Assembly (NCBI GenBank): GCA_016946835.1
Contig: JACVTC010000105.1
Span: 535,001-599,000, forward strand
Source of the DNA: Neocallimastix lanati (nom. inval.)
Lineage: Eukaryota; Neocallimastigomycota; Neocallimastigomycetes; Neocallimastigales; Neocallimastigaceae
Reading direction: 5' to 3'
DNA: 64,000 nt
In this document: positions 51,595 through 64,000 of the stretch, in pieces
Numbering within the stretch: position 1 is the first letter of the stretch
Layout of the letters: each line of letters starts with the position of its first letter
Notes under the pieces: model-generated
Seen by the model: the letters and a program-made list of their open reading frames with translations, nothing else
What the model was told of the DNA's origin: nothing
Database searches by the model: none
Program-made: the position numbers and the translations under genes

Positions 51595-52979
51595 TTACAA
51601 TAAAGTAGATAATACAATTATACATAATGTTCCTAGTAATGAAAAATTTAAAGAGAAAGATGAAATGGCAGCACTTTCTGTTTTAGAATCATCATCATCA
51701 TCATCTTCATCTCCTCCATCAATTATTTTTTTACCGTCAACATGAAGGAGTTCAGTGATGACTTGATAGACTTTATCGCTAGGAGGATCATTCTTTCTAT
51801 GATAACCTAAGGTAGAAAGTACATCAATAATTTCTTGACTTAAATCTCCAACATGATCTGGTTTAGCATATTTCTTTATCTTTTCTTCTGGAGGACTTTG
51901 GACTTCTCTATCTCCACAATATATGACATAATTTTCATCATATTCTTTCTTCATAGTTCCATCTCCTAAATCTTCATCGTTTCGGGAACCAAGATGGAAT
52001 AATGATGGATCTTCTCCATTAATATTAGTACAAACAGGGATAACAATACCACTTTTTGTTTTAAAACCAACTTTATGAAATTCATGAGCCTTTTTATAAA
52101 ATTCCTCACCTTCACTCATACCTGTCCATTTTTCTACAAACTCGGTAACTTTATATAAATTTCTTCTGTCGTCATAATACATTGGTTCATGTACAACTAT
52201 ACCAAGATCTTTTACATCAGAAAGACTTTTAAAGGGTTCATTAAAAAAATAGTGATTAGGATTTTCCATTTCAACAAAATTTTTTTCATAGATAGAAATT
52301 GGAAAGAAACCATCAATTACTTTATAACCATTTTCCTGATCTTCTGATTTTAATATACCTGGCATATAATAATCATTACCATATTTTGGAACTTCAAATT
52401 CTAAATTACCATTCTTTATCATTGCTGTATTTGTAATAAAACCCATGGAATGAAGCATTTCATGAACAATTATAGGTGCGGGATAAAACGTATCTTGTAA
52501 TATTAATTTATTAACGACAATATGAGTATCAAATTCTACGTTGGTATTAAATTGAATTTCGCGATCAGTTATAAGCTGTTTAGTAAGAGCAATTGGATAT
52601 GTATAAATAAATTGTTCTTCTGGATCCTTAAGGGAATAATATGTTGGTATATTAGTAAAGGCACCAGTACCTTCCCTAACATCAGATCTTACTTCGAATT
52701 TTGCTATGATTGGCCTATATAAATCTTTATGAATAAAATAACATAAATATTATTAATAAATTTAAAAATTTTTTTAAACATTTATAACTATATATAATAT
52801 ATATATAATATATATTTATATATTTAAAAAAAAAAAAAAAAACTATATATATATATATATATAATATTATTATTAAAATATATATATATAATATATATAT
52901 TTTAAAAAACTGTATATATAAAATAAAAAAAAAAAAAAACATTTCTCAAAAATATATTGTATTTATTGTAAATAAAACA

Positions 52980-53044
<65 letters not shown>

Positions 53045-53525
53045 AGCTTCAATTATTATATAGAACTTTATTATTTATTTTATTTTATTTTATATTAATG
53101 TTATTCTAAATTTGACTAAACTGGTATCAATAATTATTCAAATATTCATATATTCATAAAATAATGGTAAAAATATTACCTAATGCTTCTGCTAACATTT
53201 TACTAGCTCTATTAACTGCTTCTTTAAGTTTATTACATTGATTTTCATCTACTTCATCACATATAAAAGAAGATTCAATTGGATCTTCTAATGGTACACG
53301 ATTTGCAATTTGTCTTTTATTATGTTTAATTTTTTTTCCTGCTGGAAGTAAATAGGATTTAAATGTACTATTATGATTAGTAATTTCTTCATGACAGCCA
53401 TCAAAGGTATTTACTAATATCTTATTAAAATGATATTCTCTTATAACTTCTTTTGCAAGGCACTTATATAAGTTACAAATACCTAAGCAAAGTAATAAAT
53501 TATTTGAAAATGAATGAAATTTCAT
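51595..53525 (-). CDS. Secreted zinc-metalloprotease-like protein (paralogue B)
   Basis: Two exons, 53525-53180 and 52724-51595, are joined in phase 1 over a 455-nt intron, giving 491 residues. The architecture matches paralogue A: a signal peptide (MKFHSFSNNLLLCLGICNLY...), then RVPLEDPIE (A has RVPLEQPFE). The intron lies at the same codon of a conserved AL-D motif followed by YRPI/YTPI. The zinc site is HEMLHSMG at about residues 203-210. SIYEKNFVEME, a possible distal ligand in LFHLGS, and VLSTLGY follow. An Asp-rich linker and a hydrophobic tail (SFSLNFSLLGTLCIIVLSTLL) suggest GPI anchoring. The HExxH residues are intact. The strongest open reading frame begins only at the ATG inside HEMLH, so automatic annotation could miss the first 40 percent of the protein. 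Confidence 0.75.
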
Positions 53526-54282
53526 TTTTTTTTTTTTTTATTTTTTTTTATTAATTCTACTTTCTAAAAATCTTATTATAGGATTTTATTGGTTTTATTA
53601 AAGGAAGAAAATTTATTTTAATTTTGAATTAAATTTTATTTTTGGTTTTTAATATATAAATTAATTTTTTTTTTTTTTGTTTTGTTTTTGTTTTTATTTT
53701 ATTTTGATTATATTATTAAAATTTTATAATTATTTATTAACTTTATTATAAAGGTAAAGAAAAAGATAAAGTTATTTATTTATGTTACAATTAATTTTTT
53801 TGGAAGATTAAAATATATATTATAATAATTAATATAAATTTAATATTAAATTCTAAGATTAAAAAATATTAATAATATATATAATTGATAATACAAAAAC
53901 AAACAAAAAAAAAAAAAAAAAAGAACTTTAAAAAATAATTGAATTTATATATTAAACACTTCCTGTTTAATTATTACATATATTTTTATTTTATTTTAAT
54001 TCTTCGTATTATTAATTTTATGTTTATTTGTATAAATTTTATACTTTTATATTTTAACTTTTTTTCTTTTAAAAAAATATAAATTCTGAATATAATTGCT
54101 GGCAGAATTAATATCCTTTTATTAATATTTGTATAATTTACAATATATATATGTATATATAGGAGTATTGAAAAGAAAAAAAAAAAAAAAGAATTTTCAA
54201 AAACCTATAAATTTTTAATTTTTTCTTTTTTAAATATATATATATTTAAAACTTTTTATTGAAACCTTTTTATTTTTTATTA

Positions 54283-54313
<31 letters not shown>

Positions 54314-56452
54314 TATTATTTATTATTTATTATTTATTATTATTTATTATTATTTATTATTATTTATTATTATTTATTTATTTTTAAATCTAATTTTTAC
54401 CTTTAATACATTTTTTCCTTAATTTAAAAAAAATTATTAATCATTTAAATTTCTTTTAGTTGATTTCTTTATTATATAAATATTATAATATTTATATTTT
54501 TAAATAAAAATAAATGAAAACAAAAATCATAAAAAAAAAAAAAAAAAAAAAAAAAACATTTCGAAATATTCATTTTTTGTGTATTATTAAAAAAAAAAAA
54601 TTTTTTTTTTTATTAATAAAAAATAATATAACAAATACACTTTTATATATTATAATATATGGACTATTATTTATTCATTTATATTGTCATGTTTTTTAAA
54701 TTAATTCTACATATTTAAAAAAAAAAAAATTTTTTTAATTTTTAATTTTAGAATGGTTATGATTAATAATATATATTAATTAAAAAATAATAATAATAAT
54801 AATTAGTACAAACAAAAAAACAAAAAAACAAAAAAGGATTGTTTATCTCTATATATAAAAAATCAATTCATTACTTTTCAAATATAAAATGAAAAGAATA
54901 AAAGATACAATAGAACTTTGAATATTTTTAATATATATTACTTTGTATTTTTAATATTTATTCATTTATAAATATGCATCGACTTTTTGTATAAAACAAA
55001 ATGAAATAAAATAAATATAAGTAGTATTGTAATATGAAAGTGTTAAAGTATTAATAAAAATAAAATAAGATAAAATAAGCAGAGAAAATATAATTCTATT
55101 AATAGAAATTATATATCAGTAATAGCAATAACAAATTAATAATGATGATCTATTATGTAGTATATTTTAATATAGAATTTAATCATGAATTTAAATCAAT
55201 ATTAATTAAAAATATACAAAGGCAATAGTTAAAGTATACTCCAATTCTGAATTAAAATGCTTTTTAAATTTTAGATATTTATAAATAACTTATTTAATAT
55301 TATTTTTAATTTTTAATTTATTATTTATTAATAAATACTCTTTTCAATTATTTATTATTCAATTATTTATTATTTATTATTATTTATTATTTATTATTTA
55401 TTATATATTATTATTTATTATATATTATTTATTATTTATTATATATTATTTATTATTTATTATTCAATTAATTATTATTTATTATATATTATATATTATA
55501 TATTATTATTTATTATTATTATTTATTATTTATTATTTATTATTTATTATTTATTATTTATTATTTATTATTTATTATTTTTCATGTTGAAATATACTTT
55601 AATAGTAGTAGATATGGGTGTTGTAATGGTAGTAATAGTTTTTTTTTTTAGTACAAATTTAATTTATATTAATTAATATATCTTATGTTTTAGTTTTTTT
55701 TTTTTTTTTTAAAAAAGTATATTTTAAAATATTTAATATAAATTTTTTTTATTAATTGCAGTTATTAATATCCAACTAATTAAATAAGTAACTTTATTAA
55801 ATATTAAAATTGAAAATAAAAAATATTATATTTTAACTTTAATTAAAAAAAATTAATAATTATTAATTAAAAAAATTTTTTTATTTGTATTTAATAATTA
55901 ATATATTAAATTTTTTTTCTAAAATTTTAATTCTATTTATTTATAAAATTTTGTACAACCCTTATTCTCTTATTACTTTATTATTTAGGTCTTATTTTTT
56001 TTAAATGTTTTAAATATTTATTTTTAATTTAATTTCTACCAATAGAATTCAGGATATTTACTTTTTACAAATTTTATTTTATTACAACTGATAAAATTAT
56101 GCGACAATTATGGACTTAATAATGGACATTTTTTCTCTATTCACTTTATAATAGAATAAATATAAAGTAAAATAAAGTAAAGAGCCCAAAATTATAACAT
56201 AAATAACTTTTATTATAAAATTTGTATTATTAACTAAATAATAAGAATATAAATAAAAGAATATTTAAATTTTTTTTTATTTTTTATTTATTTATTTATT
56301 TTTTTATTTTAATTTTTTTTTTTGAATTAAATAATTGAAATATACTTTTATAAATTATTTTTTAGTTGAACATTAAATAAATAAAAAGTTAATTTATATA
56401 AAAGTAATTTAATTTAAAGAAATTTAAAAACATATAAAAATTTTTTAATAAT
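53526..56452. other. AT-rich intergenic DNA upstream of metalloprotease B
   Basis: No gene is seen in almost 3 kb. There are TTATTA-type arrays at about 54286-54385 and 55365-55580 and several A/T homopolymers. A (TTA)n array at 52980-53042 lies in the B intron rather than here. Confidence 0.65.
55365..55580. repeat. TTATTA/TATTTAT degenerate minisatellite
   Basis: About 215 bases of interleaved TTATTTA and TTATATA units with no other content. Confidence 0.85.
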
Positions 56453-56473
56453 ATGGTGAAAAGTGGAAAATTT

Positions 56474-56627
<154 letters not shown>

Positions 56628-58440
56628 TAGTTTTAGTTTCAGCAATTTTTTTAATTAAAGGCTTTCCGATAAGTCTCCATAATACTTATGTATTATTTCA
56701 CCGATCGTTAATAATTTTTCTAGTCCCTCTTACTTTTCTAATTGTTTCTTCCACCGAGCACCTCTTGAGTGACCATTGCAGTTTGGCCCCGATCTGGACT
56801 GTTTTTTCTAATCTTGTTTTTTTTCTTAGGATTATTAATTTTTTTATTCTCCTTTAGATTTTTAGTTTCTTGTAAACTTAACCAATCTGCCCATTTTCCA
56901 TAATCTATCAGGCCAGGTAGGTCATAATAATCTCCAGAGTATTCTATTCCTCTCTCTAACGGTAGAATTGTCTGGTTAAATCAAAAACAGTATCTTTAAT
57001 CTTTTGGTTACTTATAACCTGGTTTATAATCTGATTTATTCTGGCTGGAGGTCTTTCGATCTTTTCCTCGGCTTCTTCTTCATCTTTTATCTGTACTATG
57101 TAAATGTTTTCACCATCACCTTCCCCTGGTGAGTCTACATCTCATAGTCTTAGTCTTTCACCAGCAATCTTGTAAACTTTATGTTATCGGGCATTGACAT
57201 CTACTTTGCTGTATATTAAATGTCTGTCCATAAATCTGGAACCCAATACTATGGTTCTTGGTATTAGCCTCAGCTAGCCTGCATTCCTGTTTTAAAGTTA
57301 AAATCATACCATTTGACTTTGTTGGTACATACTCTTCAATCAGCCGCACCTTTATGTGGAATTCTTCCGTAACTTGAGGTATGAACACTTTAACATTTAC
57401 CAGGGGCAGTTGTAAATGTTAAAGGACAGTCTTCTATCTTGAATACCATCTCCTCAGCTAACTGCAGTGGGTTATGTTGATCTGAGAACCCGTATCATAC
57501 AGTTCATTTAAATTTTGGAGCCGCTCTTTTGGGTACGAAGGTTACTTATGTTACTTATCTTGGCCTCTGACACAAATCTCTAGTATTCAGGCACTCATCT
57601 TGCATCACTAGAGCTGTCTTTGGGATCCCTGAAGTAATACAGGGGAATCCTTGAAGTAATTTGGTTTCACACTTGGTCTGGTTCCGAAACCTTTAATCAT
57701 TGTTATAGTTACTATTATTTTTCCTATCTTTATCTTGATCGTTGTATAAATGCCTATTAGACTCTTTTCTACTAAAATCCTTTGTATCGCCTCGGCGATA
57801 TTCGTTATTTCTCCTTCTTTTCTTCTCTATGTCTTTGAAGGGCCTTCTTGGATTCATCGTGCCTAACAAGACCATGTTGGCTATTTTCAGTTCGCGTGAC
57901 ACTCATACCTTTCAAAGAAGTCATCTTTGTAAATCAGCAGGGATTTATATCACAACCTTCTTAAACAAGCTATATATCCATCAATCAAGGGCAAGGGGGT
58001 TTGTTTCTCATTGGGTAAATTATAAAAAAGCTTTCCCAGAATTTTTGAAGGTCTTACTTGCTGTCTCAATAGCGGTCTTTTAGTTTTTACCCCGTGAGCT
58101 GTAATACCCTGTTTAAACCTGTTTAAACACAGCAAGCTATTTATAAGACTTTTCCCCATTCGTGCCTAAGCTTAAGCATCTCAGTTTATACCTTTTCAAG
58201 AGTTCATTCACTTTTAAATTCTTGCTGAAAATCTATCCATCAATCTCTGTGGTTACGAATCATCACGTTTTTTAAAGACTTCATCCATCTGGTACCATTT
58301 TTTTCGCAGTCCCTTTTATAAGTGGTCCTCGATGAAGTATAGCATCACTGTAGGTTCAGCTTGGTAGTACCTCTCATGTCTACTGAAGTATCGATTCAGC
58401 CTATCGATAAAATGATTCAACATCTCCTGTCTCACTATGA
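56628..58440 (-). mobile_element. Ty3/gypsy-like gag and protease remnant, GC-richer than surroundings
   Basis: Read on the minus strand from 58440, a gag-like region gives EMLNHFIDRLNRYFSRHERY and AEPTVMLYFIEDHL, then KWYQMDEVFKKRDDS and, in another frame, RLMDRFSARI. It continues through KQVRPSKILGK-type frames to an Arg/Asn-rich linker (57902-57693, with RRNNEYRRGDTKDF). At about 57515-57480 LYDTGSQINITH is an intact aspartic-protease active-site motif, followed by FIPQVTEEFHIKVRLIEEYV (57385-57325). Several stops and frame changes show it is dead. Its base composition is clearly less AT-rich than any other non-coding block here. No LTR, RT or integrase is present. It abuts opposite-strand copia sequence. 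Confidence 0.7.
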
Positions 58441-60899
58441 AACATAGGCCTCTGAGAAAATATTTAATTACAAATGATTTTGATATTTACATTGATAAAA
58501 GATTAAATATACAACAAGGTATGAACAGAGATCAGATTAAGTCTGATAATGTATTTTAATCTATTATCATAAATAACCTTTGAAGAATATTTAAGTGGGA
58601 GGTAAAACCACTTTTTAAATGATACAAAAATTTAAAAAGGTGGCTTCTACCAATCTGGTCAAGCTCTTTTAAAACAAATTAGAACACAAATTACAAAATT
58701 TTAAAAATAGTAAATAATGATTATATTCAATATATCAATGAATTAAATAATTTATTTGATCAACATGAAATGGAATGCAAAAAAAAGGTAAATAGACCAC
58801 CTCTAGAGGAAGAAATTAAGATTTTGTATTTTTAACCAGAGTTAGATAGTATTAGAATAAACACCCCTCCTATTTATAATTTTTAAAAAAAATTTTGATA
58901 ATCTAATAAACGAATTATAAATAGAGAAGGCATGACTCATTTGAGAGAGAGACAATTATTTTTGAAATCTATTAATAGAATGAGTATTAGCTCTAATAAT
59001 TAACAATATCAATAAAAATAAAATAAATTTTAATAAAATAAAAAATTTAATATATTACAAAATAATAGATATCATAATGATTATTATTGTTACCTATGTT
59101 AAAACGAAAGGTCATTCCACTGATTATTGTAAATATAACTAAAGAAAACAATAAATCTAATAATCATAAAAAAATGATAATAAGCGTAATAATAATGAGA
59201 TTGATAAAACTAAGAAAAATTTATAAAAAAAAATTGTTTTCATTCTGGTAACATTAATGAAGAAAATACTGATGATTATGAGAATTTTTAATATTTATAA
59301 TGATAAGTAAATTCTGATGATAATGAAAATGAATCCTATATTAATAATTATATTGGTAATATTTCCGTTGTTGATAATTGCAATAATATCAATATAAATA
59401 ATAAAAAACAATTTTTTTTACGCATTCTTTTTACGTATTGGATTTATTAATAGAGGAATAGGGATTAATTTAACTAATGAAATATAATATCTAAAAAAAA
59501 AAAAAAAAAAAAAATAAAAATAAAAAAAATAAAAAAATAAAAAAAAGAATAAAAATAAATAAATAAATAAATATAAATTAAGTAATTAATAAAAGCGTTA
59601 TTTATCTAAATGGTAAATTAGATACAATTAAGCAGGTAGATAAATATGGAGTAAAATTCAAAAATAATAAATTCACATTATCTGATGTATATTACGCTTC
59701 AAACATAAAAAAAAAATAATTTTAATTTCAACTCATTTCAATATTAAAAAATGGATGTACCATCATAATAGAAAATATCAATAATAAAGATCGTCTACAA
59801 ATAAGAAACTTATTGCAAATATCTATGTTGATGATGAAAAATTTTATTTTCTCTTGAAACAACACCACTATGTAATTTTAATAAAAAAAAAAAAAAAAAA
59901 TCACGTTTTTTAATATTGATATAGCATTATGACATACTCGACTAGGCCACTATAATACCAAGGACATCAAGAATTTTATTATAAAAACACACTAAAAATA
60001 ACAGCAACAAAAAGATTGCCATCAATGCAAAATCAGTAAGTTAAAGAAAAAATCATTTTTATCATTCAAACCAAAACTACTAATAAACCTTTAGAATAAA
60101 TCCATACAGATGTAGTAAGTAAATTAGAAAATTCTTATAATAACTTCAATTATTATATCATATTCCAGAAAATGTTGGATAAATCTGTTTAATAAAAATT
60201 GAATCAGATGTCTATGATATTTTTATAAAAATTTGTCAGATAGATTTCAAATACCACACCTTATAAAATTATCAATATTAAGTCAGATAATGGAACTGAA
60301 TATATTAACAAAAACTTAATTAATTTCTAAGAATCAAATGGCATTAATTTTATTCACTCTATATCAGGTAACCCTCAGTAAAGTGGTCGTGCTGAAAGAT
60401 TGAACCAAACTCTAAATTATTGTGCTACTCTACACTCTCCTTAATTCGGCTAAACTTCCTTTTAAATTCTGGGATTCCACAATACTTTGTACTGCTTATT
60501 TATATAATATAAAGCCCTCATCAAAGTATTGATAATAAAATTCCAGATGAATTTTTTTTTTTTTTTTTTTTTACAAAAGACCTATTGATATTACTCATTT
60601 AAAAGTTTTTGTCTGTAAAGTGTATTTTTATAATAATCATAAGATTTATAAGTTTGATAATTATACTAAAACTGGTATTTTCTTAGGTAACACGTCTGAT
60701 TCTCTTGGTTATAAAATTTTAGATTTGTCTACCAACTCCATTATTTCTACCCGAGATGTTAACTTTATTGAGCATATGCCAGATACTATTAATACTTCTT
60801 TCTTTTGTAATAAATATATTGACTCTATTATTAATTTCAAGTATTCATTAACTGAGAGGGAACATAACTACAACTTAAATTCACATTTAAAAAACCCTT

Positions 60900-60950
<51 letters not shown>

Positions 60951-61260
60951 TTTTAAAAGAAAACACTGAATATTTCAAATAATTAATTGAACACTTGGCA
61001 TAGAAAGTGATTATACTAACAAATCTGACAACAAAACACTAAATAAACATAAAAACAAATTAGTAAACAGAAAAAAATCATTTAATGGCCAAGATGAAAA
61101 TTTGAGTGATTCAGAAAATGAACTACTACATATAACAAAAGAAAAATTGACATAAAAATATTAAATATTAAATATTAAAACGAATACTCCAAATACATAT
61201 AATCAAGCTATTAACTTAGTTGGTGCTGAAGAATGAAATATTTCTTATACAAACACAATA
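58441..61260 (+). mobile_element. Ty1/copia gag-protease-integrase remnant, truncated at RT
   Basis: Gag pieces include FDIYIDKRLNIQQGMNRDQI, YQSGQALLKQIRTQITKF and YIQYINELNNLFDQHEMECK (58470-58790). A zinc knuckle remnant (YYCYLC) lies near 59085. The protease-like region is degraded (GFINRGIGINLTNE near 59445), followed by LNGKLDTIKQVDKYGVKF. Integrase shows HTRLGHYNTKDIKNF and CHQCKISKLKK (59935-60060), IKSDNGTEYINKN near 60275 and SGRAERLNQTLNY near 60385. KTGIFLGNTSDSLGYKILDL (60668-60730) marks its end. NTYNQAINLVGAEE (about 61195-61235) is the start of RT, after which homology stops. The 120-codon frame at 60620-60982 is a piece of this. It is inactive. Confidence 0.8.
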
Positions 61261-61613
61261 CAAATAAGAAAATAGGTGTTTTATAATATATTAATTATAA
61301 TATATAATATATTAATAATAATATATTAATAAATCAATTAATGCAAAGATTCATTCAAGTAATTTATTTAGACCAATTTAATTAGCATTAAACTTTATTT
61401 AATATTAAAATTTTTAAAGGTATAAACATAATGAAAATAATAAAGTAGCAGGAGCAATCTTTTAATCCAATAACGCAATGTGCAGTGTTTAGTGTAAGTA
61501 GACACCAAATGTGAAATGAGGGCTATAGTAAAGATTTTATTGTTTATTTTAATATAACTGTATTATAAAAAGGTAAAATATAAATTATATTTTAATCAAT
61601 TATAAATGTTACT

Positions 61614-61649
61614 AAAAACAACTACAGTTTTAAAAACAACTATAGTTTT
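61614..61649. repeat. 18-bp tandem duplication
   Basis: AAAAACAACTACAGTTTT and its copy with one change (TATAG), side by side. Confidence 0.85.
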
Positions 61650-61756
61650 ATGCTTATAATATATATAAAATTTTGCATCGATATTTTTATCACTTGATAA
61701 AAGTATTATTTTGAACTACTTTTTAGAACTATTAATAAGGCAGTTTTTCATAACTA

Positions 61757-61788
61757 TTCTTAACACACCATTTAACATGTGTTAAGAA
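61757..61788. repeat. 11-bp perfect hairpin
   Basis: TTCTTAACACA (61757-61767) pairs exactly with TGTGTTAAGAA (61778-61788) around a 10-base loop. A run of As follows. It could be a hairpin in a transcript or an element end. Confidence 0.8.
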
Positions 61789-62055
61789 AAAAAAGTAGTA
61801 TATATTTATATATGTATATGTATATATATACAGTATTAAGAATAGTATTTTTTTAGTGCCAAAAATAGGTGTTTTATAATATATATTGAATTTATCTTTA
61901 ATATCAAAAACATAGGTTGTAAAATAGGTTAAAAATACATGAATAGATATATTCAAAAATAGAATATAATACTGATATAGAAAAATAGATTTAAATATAT
62001 ACTAAATTTAAAACCATTTTTTTTTTATATATGTTTAAAAGGGCATAGTACATTT

Positions 62056-62072
62056 TGCATTTGTGAAATGCA
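62056..62072. repeat. 7-bp perfect hairpin
   Basis: TGCATTT and AAATGCA surround GTG, in a locally GC-richer stretch. Confidence 0.7.
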
Positions 62073-62907
62073 CTACCTTCGTTTAAAAGTGTATATGAAT
62101 TATACTATTTTAAAAATATATATATAACATATATTATAACATACATATTTTTAATTGTTTAACATATATTATATATATGTTATTTATTTGTTTATTATAA
62201 CATATATTAGTATATATTGAATATAAATGTATACAATATATTTAAAAAATGGGTTTAAAATAATGTTAAAAATAGATTCAACTATATATTTATTATTTAC
62301 AAACATATGGAAAATATAATTATTTTTTAACATTATATATGTGAAAAATTTAAGTCATGTATACATATTTTAAATAATTAAATACATACATACATACATC
62401 ACACATGTTTTTTATTTATTTATTTATTTTTTTAAAAAAAAAAAAAAAGAAAATTCTATATTTAATATTTAAAAATTATTATTCATTAATTAATATTAAG
62501 GTTGTGCTAACATACTAACACCAATTATTAAATAGTATTTTGATTATATTATTATTTTACATTGTTTTTATCTATTTAACATTTATTTTAATATGTTTTA
62601 AAGTTAAACGTCTGTTGAATTCTGAGTATGGTAAACATTATAGTAAATATATATATTTAATTTTTTTTTTTTTTCATTGATTTTATATTAAATATACTTT
62701 TAAAAAAGTTTGACCTACAACAACATAAATTCAAATTTCTGTATTTTTTGTTACATTTACAAACCTTCATTTATTACTACGGACGATAAAAAAAAATAAC
62801 TATATATATCAAAATTTTTATTATATTCATTTTTTTATATTCATTTTTTTTTATACTTTTATATATTTAACTTATTAAAATATTACGAATAAATTTTTTT
62901 GTTTTGT

Positions 62908-62952
62908 TTTGATTTGTTATGCTTTAATTTGTTATGTTTTGATTTGTTTTTC
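62908..62952. repeat. 15-bp tandem repeat, three copies
   Basis: The unit TTTGATTTGTTATGC has small differences in copies two and three. Confidence 0.8.
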
Positions 62953-63949
62953 TTTATTTTTATTTTAAAATATATAATTTATTATTTATATTATTCTTTT
63001 TTTTTTTTTTTTAGTATATTGTAAATTAATTATGTAATAATTTTATTATTATTTTTTCATATTCCCAATTTATATAATATATATATACTTAATAATACTT
63101 TATATTATAAAAAAAAATTAATATTATAATTATTTAAAAAGGTATTAGTTTGTATAAAATATTTATATTTATATAAAACATTTATATTTATATAATATAT
63201 TTATATTTATATTTATATTTATATAATATATTTATATTTATATTTCTCATATTAAAAAGAGAAATAAGAAATAAAAGTATATTTGGATAAAATATTAATT
63301 ATTCTCTTTTATTTATTAAATAAAAGTTGATAATCATTGAATTGAGTTAAAACGTTAATAAAATCCATATAAAATAATAAACAATAGAAATAAGTGTAGT
63401 TATTTTTATTATTTTTTTTTTATTTTATATTTTTCAATTGATGAGTTCCATAATTTTATAGCTTATTATTACTATTTAAAATATTAAAATAAAACAAATT
63501 CAATAACTGAAACTAATATTATTAAATACAATGATTCCATATATGTAATGAATAAAACGTGTTATCTAAATTTTATTCTAAAACAAAAAAAATAAAAAAT
63601 AAAAAAAATAAAAAAAAATAAAATAAAAAAAAAATAAAATAAAAAAAAAAAAAATAAAATAAAATAAAATTTAATTTAGATATTTTATGTAAAGGTTTGA
63701 ATTATGATTTGCTTAAAATATATATATATATATATATACATTTTTTTTTTTTTTTTTAATTTGTTACGGTTAACTTTGAGTTAATTTTTAAAATCACCTT
63801 TTGAATACAAAAAAATAAAAAAAAAAAGATTTAAAATAATTTAATAAAAAAAAATTATAATTTATAATTATTTATATTTATTATATTCATTCCAATAATA
63901 TTAAAATTTTATTTGTTCATTACTTTCACTGCATTATAGTTTATTGGCC

Positions 63950-63984
<35 letters not shown>

Positions 63985-64000
63985 TTTTCTTTGGTTTTTC

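Larger units (their letters stand above)
61261..64000. other. AT-rich DNA with small repeats and hairpins
   Basis: No gene is recognised. A 22-bp sequence (AAATAGGTGTTTTATAATATAT) occurs at about 61269 and again at about 61864, possibly remnants of LTR ends or a local duplication. T runs and a TTAG at 63950-63984 resemble a splice acceptor at the window edge, but too little sequence follows to judge. Confidence 0.5.

Noticed and set aside
60620-60982. 120-codon frame as a gene
   Set aside because: It is the integrase C-terminus and poly-Asn linker of the truncated copia element.
56628-61260. One single retroelement spanning both parts
   Set aside because: The left part is gypsy-type on the minus strand and the right part copia-type on the plus strand, with different base composition.

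Overview
The window is nuclear DNA of an extremely AT-rich eukaryote, most likely an anaerobic gut fungus (Neocallimastigomycota). This is inferred from four things: 18-exon and multi-exon genes with GT..AG introns; very AT-rich intergenic DNA full of homopolymers and AAT/TTA microsatellites; ankyrin-type proteins together with a secreted LPGVPNPN-repeat protein; and Ty3/gypsy, Ty1/copia and MULE remnants. Another AT-rich protist such as a dictyostelid cannot be excluded from sequence alone.

Layout. At 1-5637 (minus) lies a full-size ABCA-type ABC transporter whose 3' end runs off the window; its first transmembrane exon is a short separate island at 5520-5637. From 5.8 to 11.3 kb is AT-rich DNA with a 26-bp perfect palindrome, a 34-bp tandem repeat, one LTR-like block and an unassigned coding-like island. 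An intronless ankyrin-repeat gene follows (11277-13007, minus). At 14.2-18.8 kb is a decayed Ty3/gypsy element with recognisable LTRs, followed by a Ty1/copia protease fragment. At 22499-23827 is a secreted protein with 21 repeats of about 15 residues, bracketed by two similar six-cysteine modules. At 24788-24861 is a degenerate elongator tRNA-Met. From 26.6 to 28.7 kb a Ty3/gypsy fragment abuts a Ty1/copia fragment. A 912-residue protein built from three tandem modules of about 285 residues lies at 29765-32503. Next come a solo LTR related to the 14-18 kb element, and MULE transposase remnants (33-37 kb).

Two paralogous secreted zinc-metalloprotease-like genes (38411-40194 and 51595-53525, both minus) flank the coatomer beta' (COPB2/Sec27) gene (44142-49839, plus). 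I could reconstruct that gene into 18 exons coding 878 residues. The last 8 kb hold a comparatively GC-rich Ty3/gypsy gag-protease remnant, a truncated Ty1/copia gag-integrase remnant and featureless AT-rich DNA.

The intact genes do not form an obvious pathway. COPB2 is secretory-pathway housekeeping, while the metalloproteases, the repeat protein and the ABC transporter are products that would travel through that pathway. The ankyrin-type and repeat genes lack introns and look lineage-specific. No gene cluster comparable to a defence or biosynthetic system is visible.
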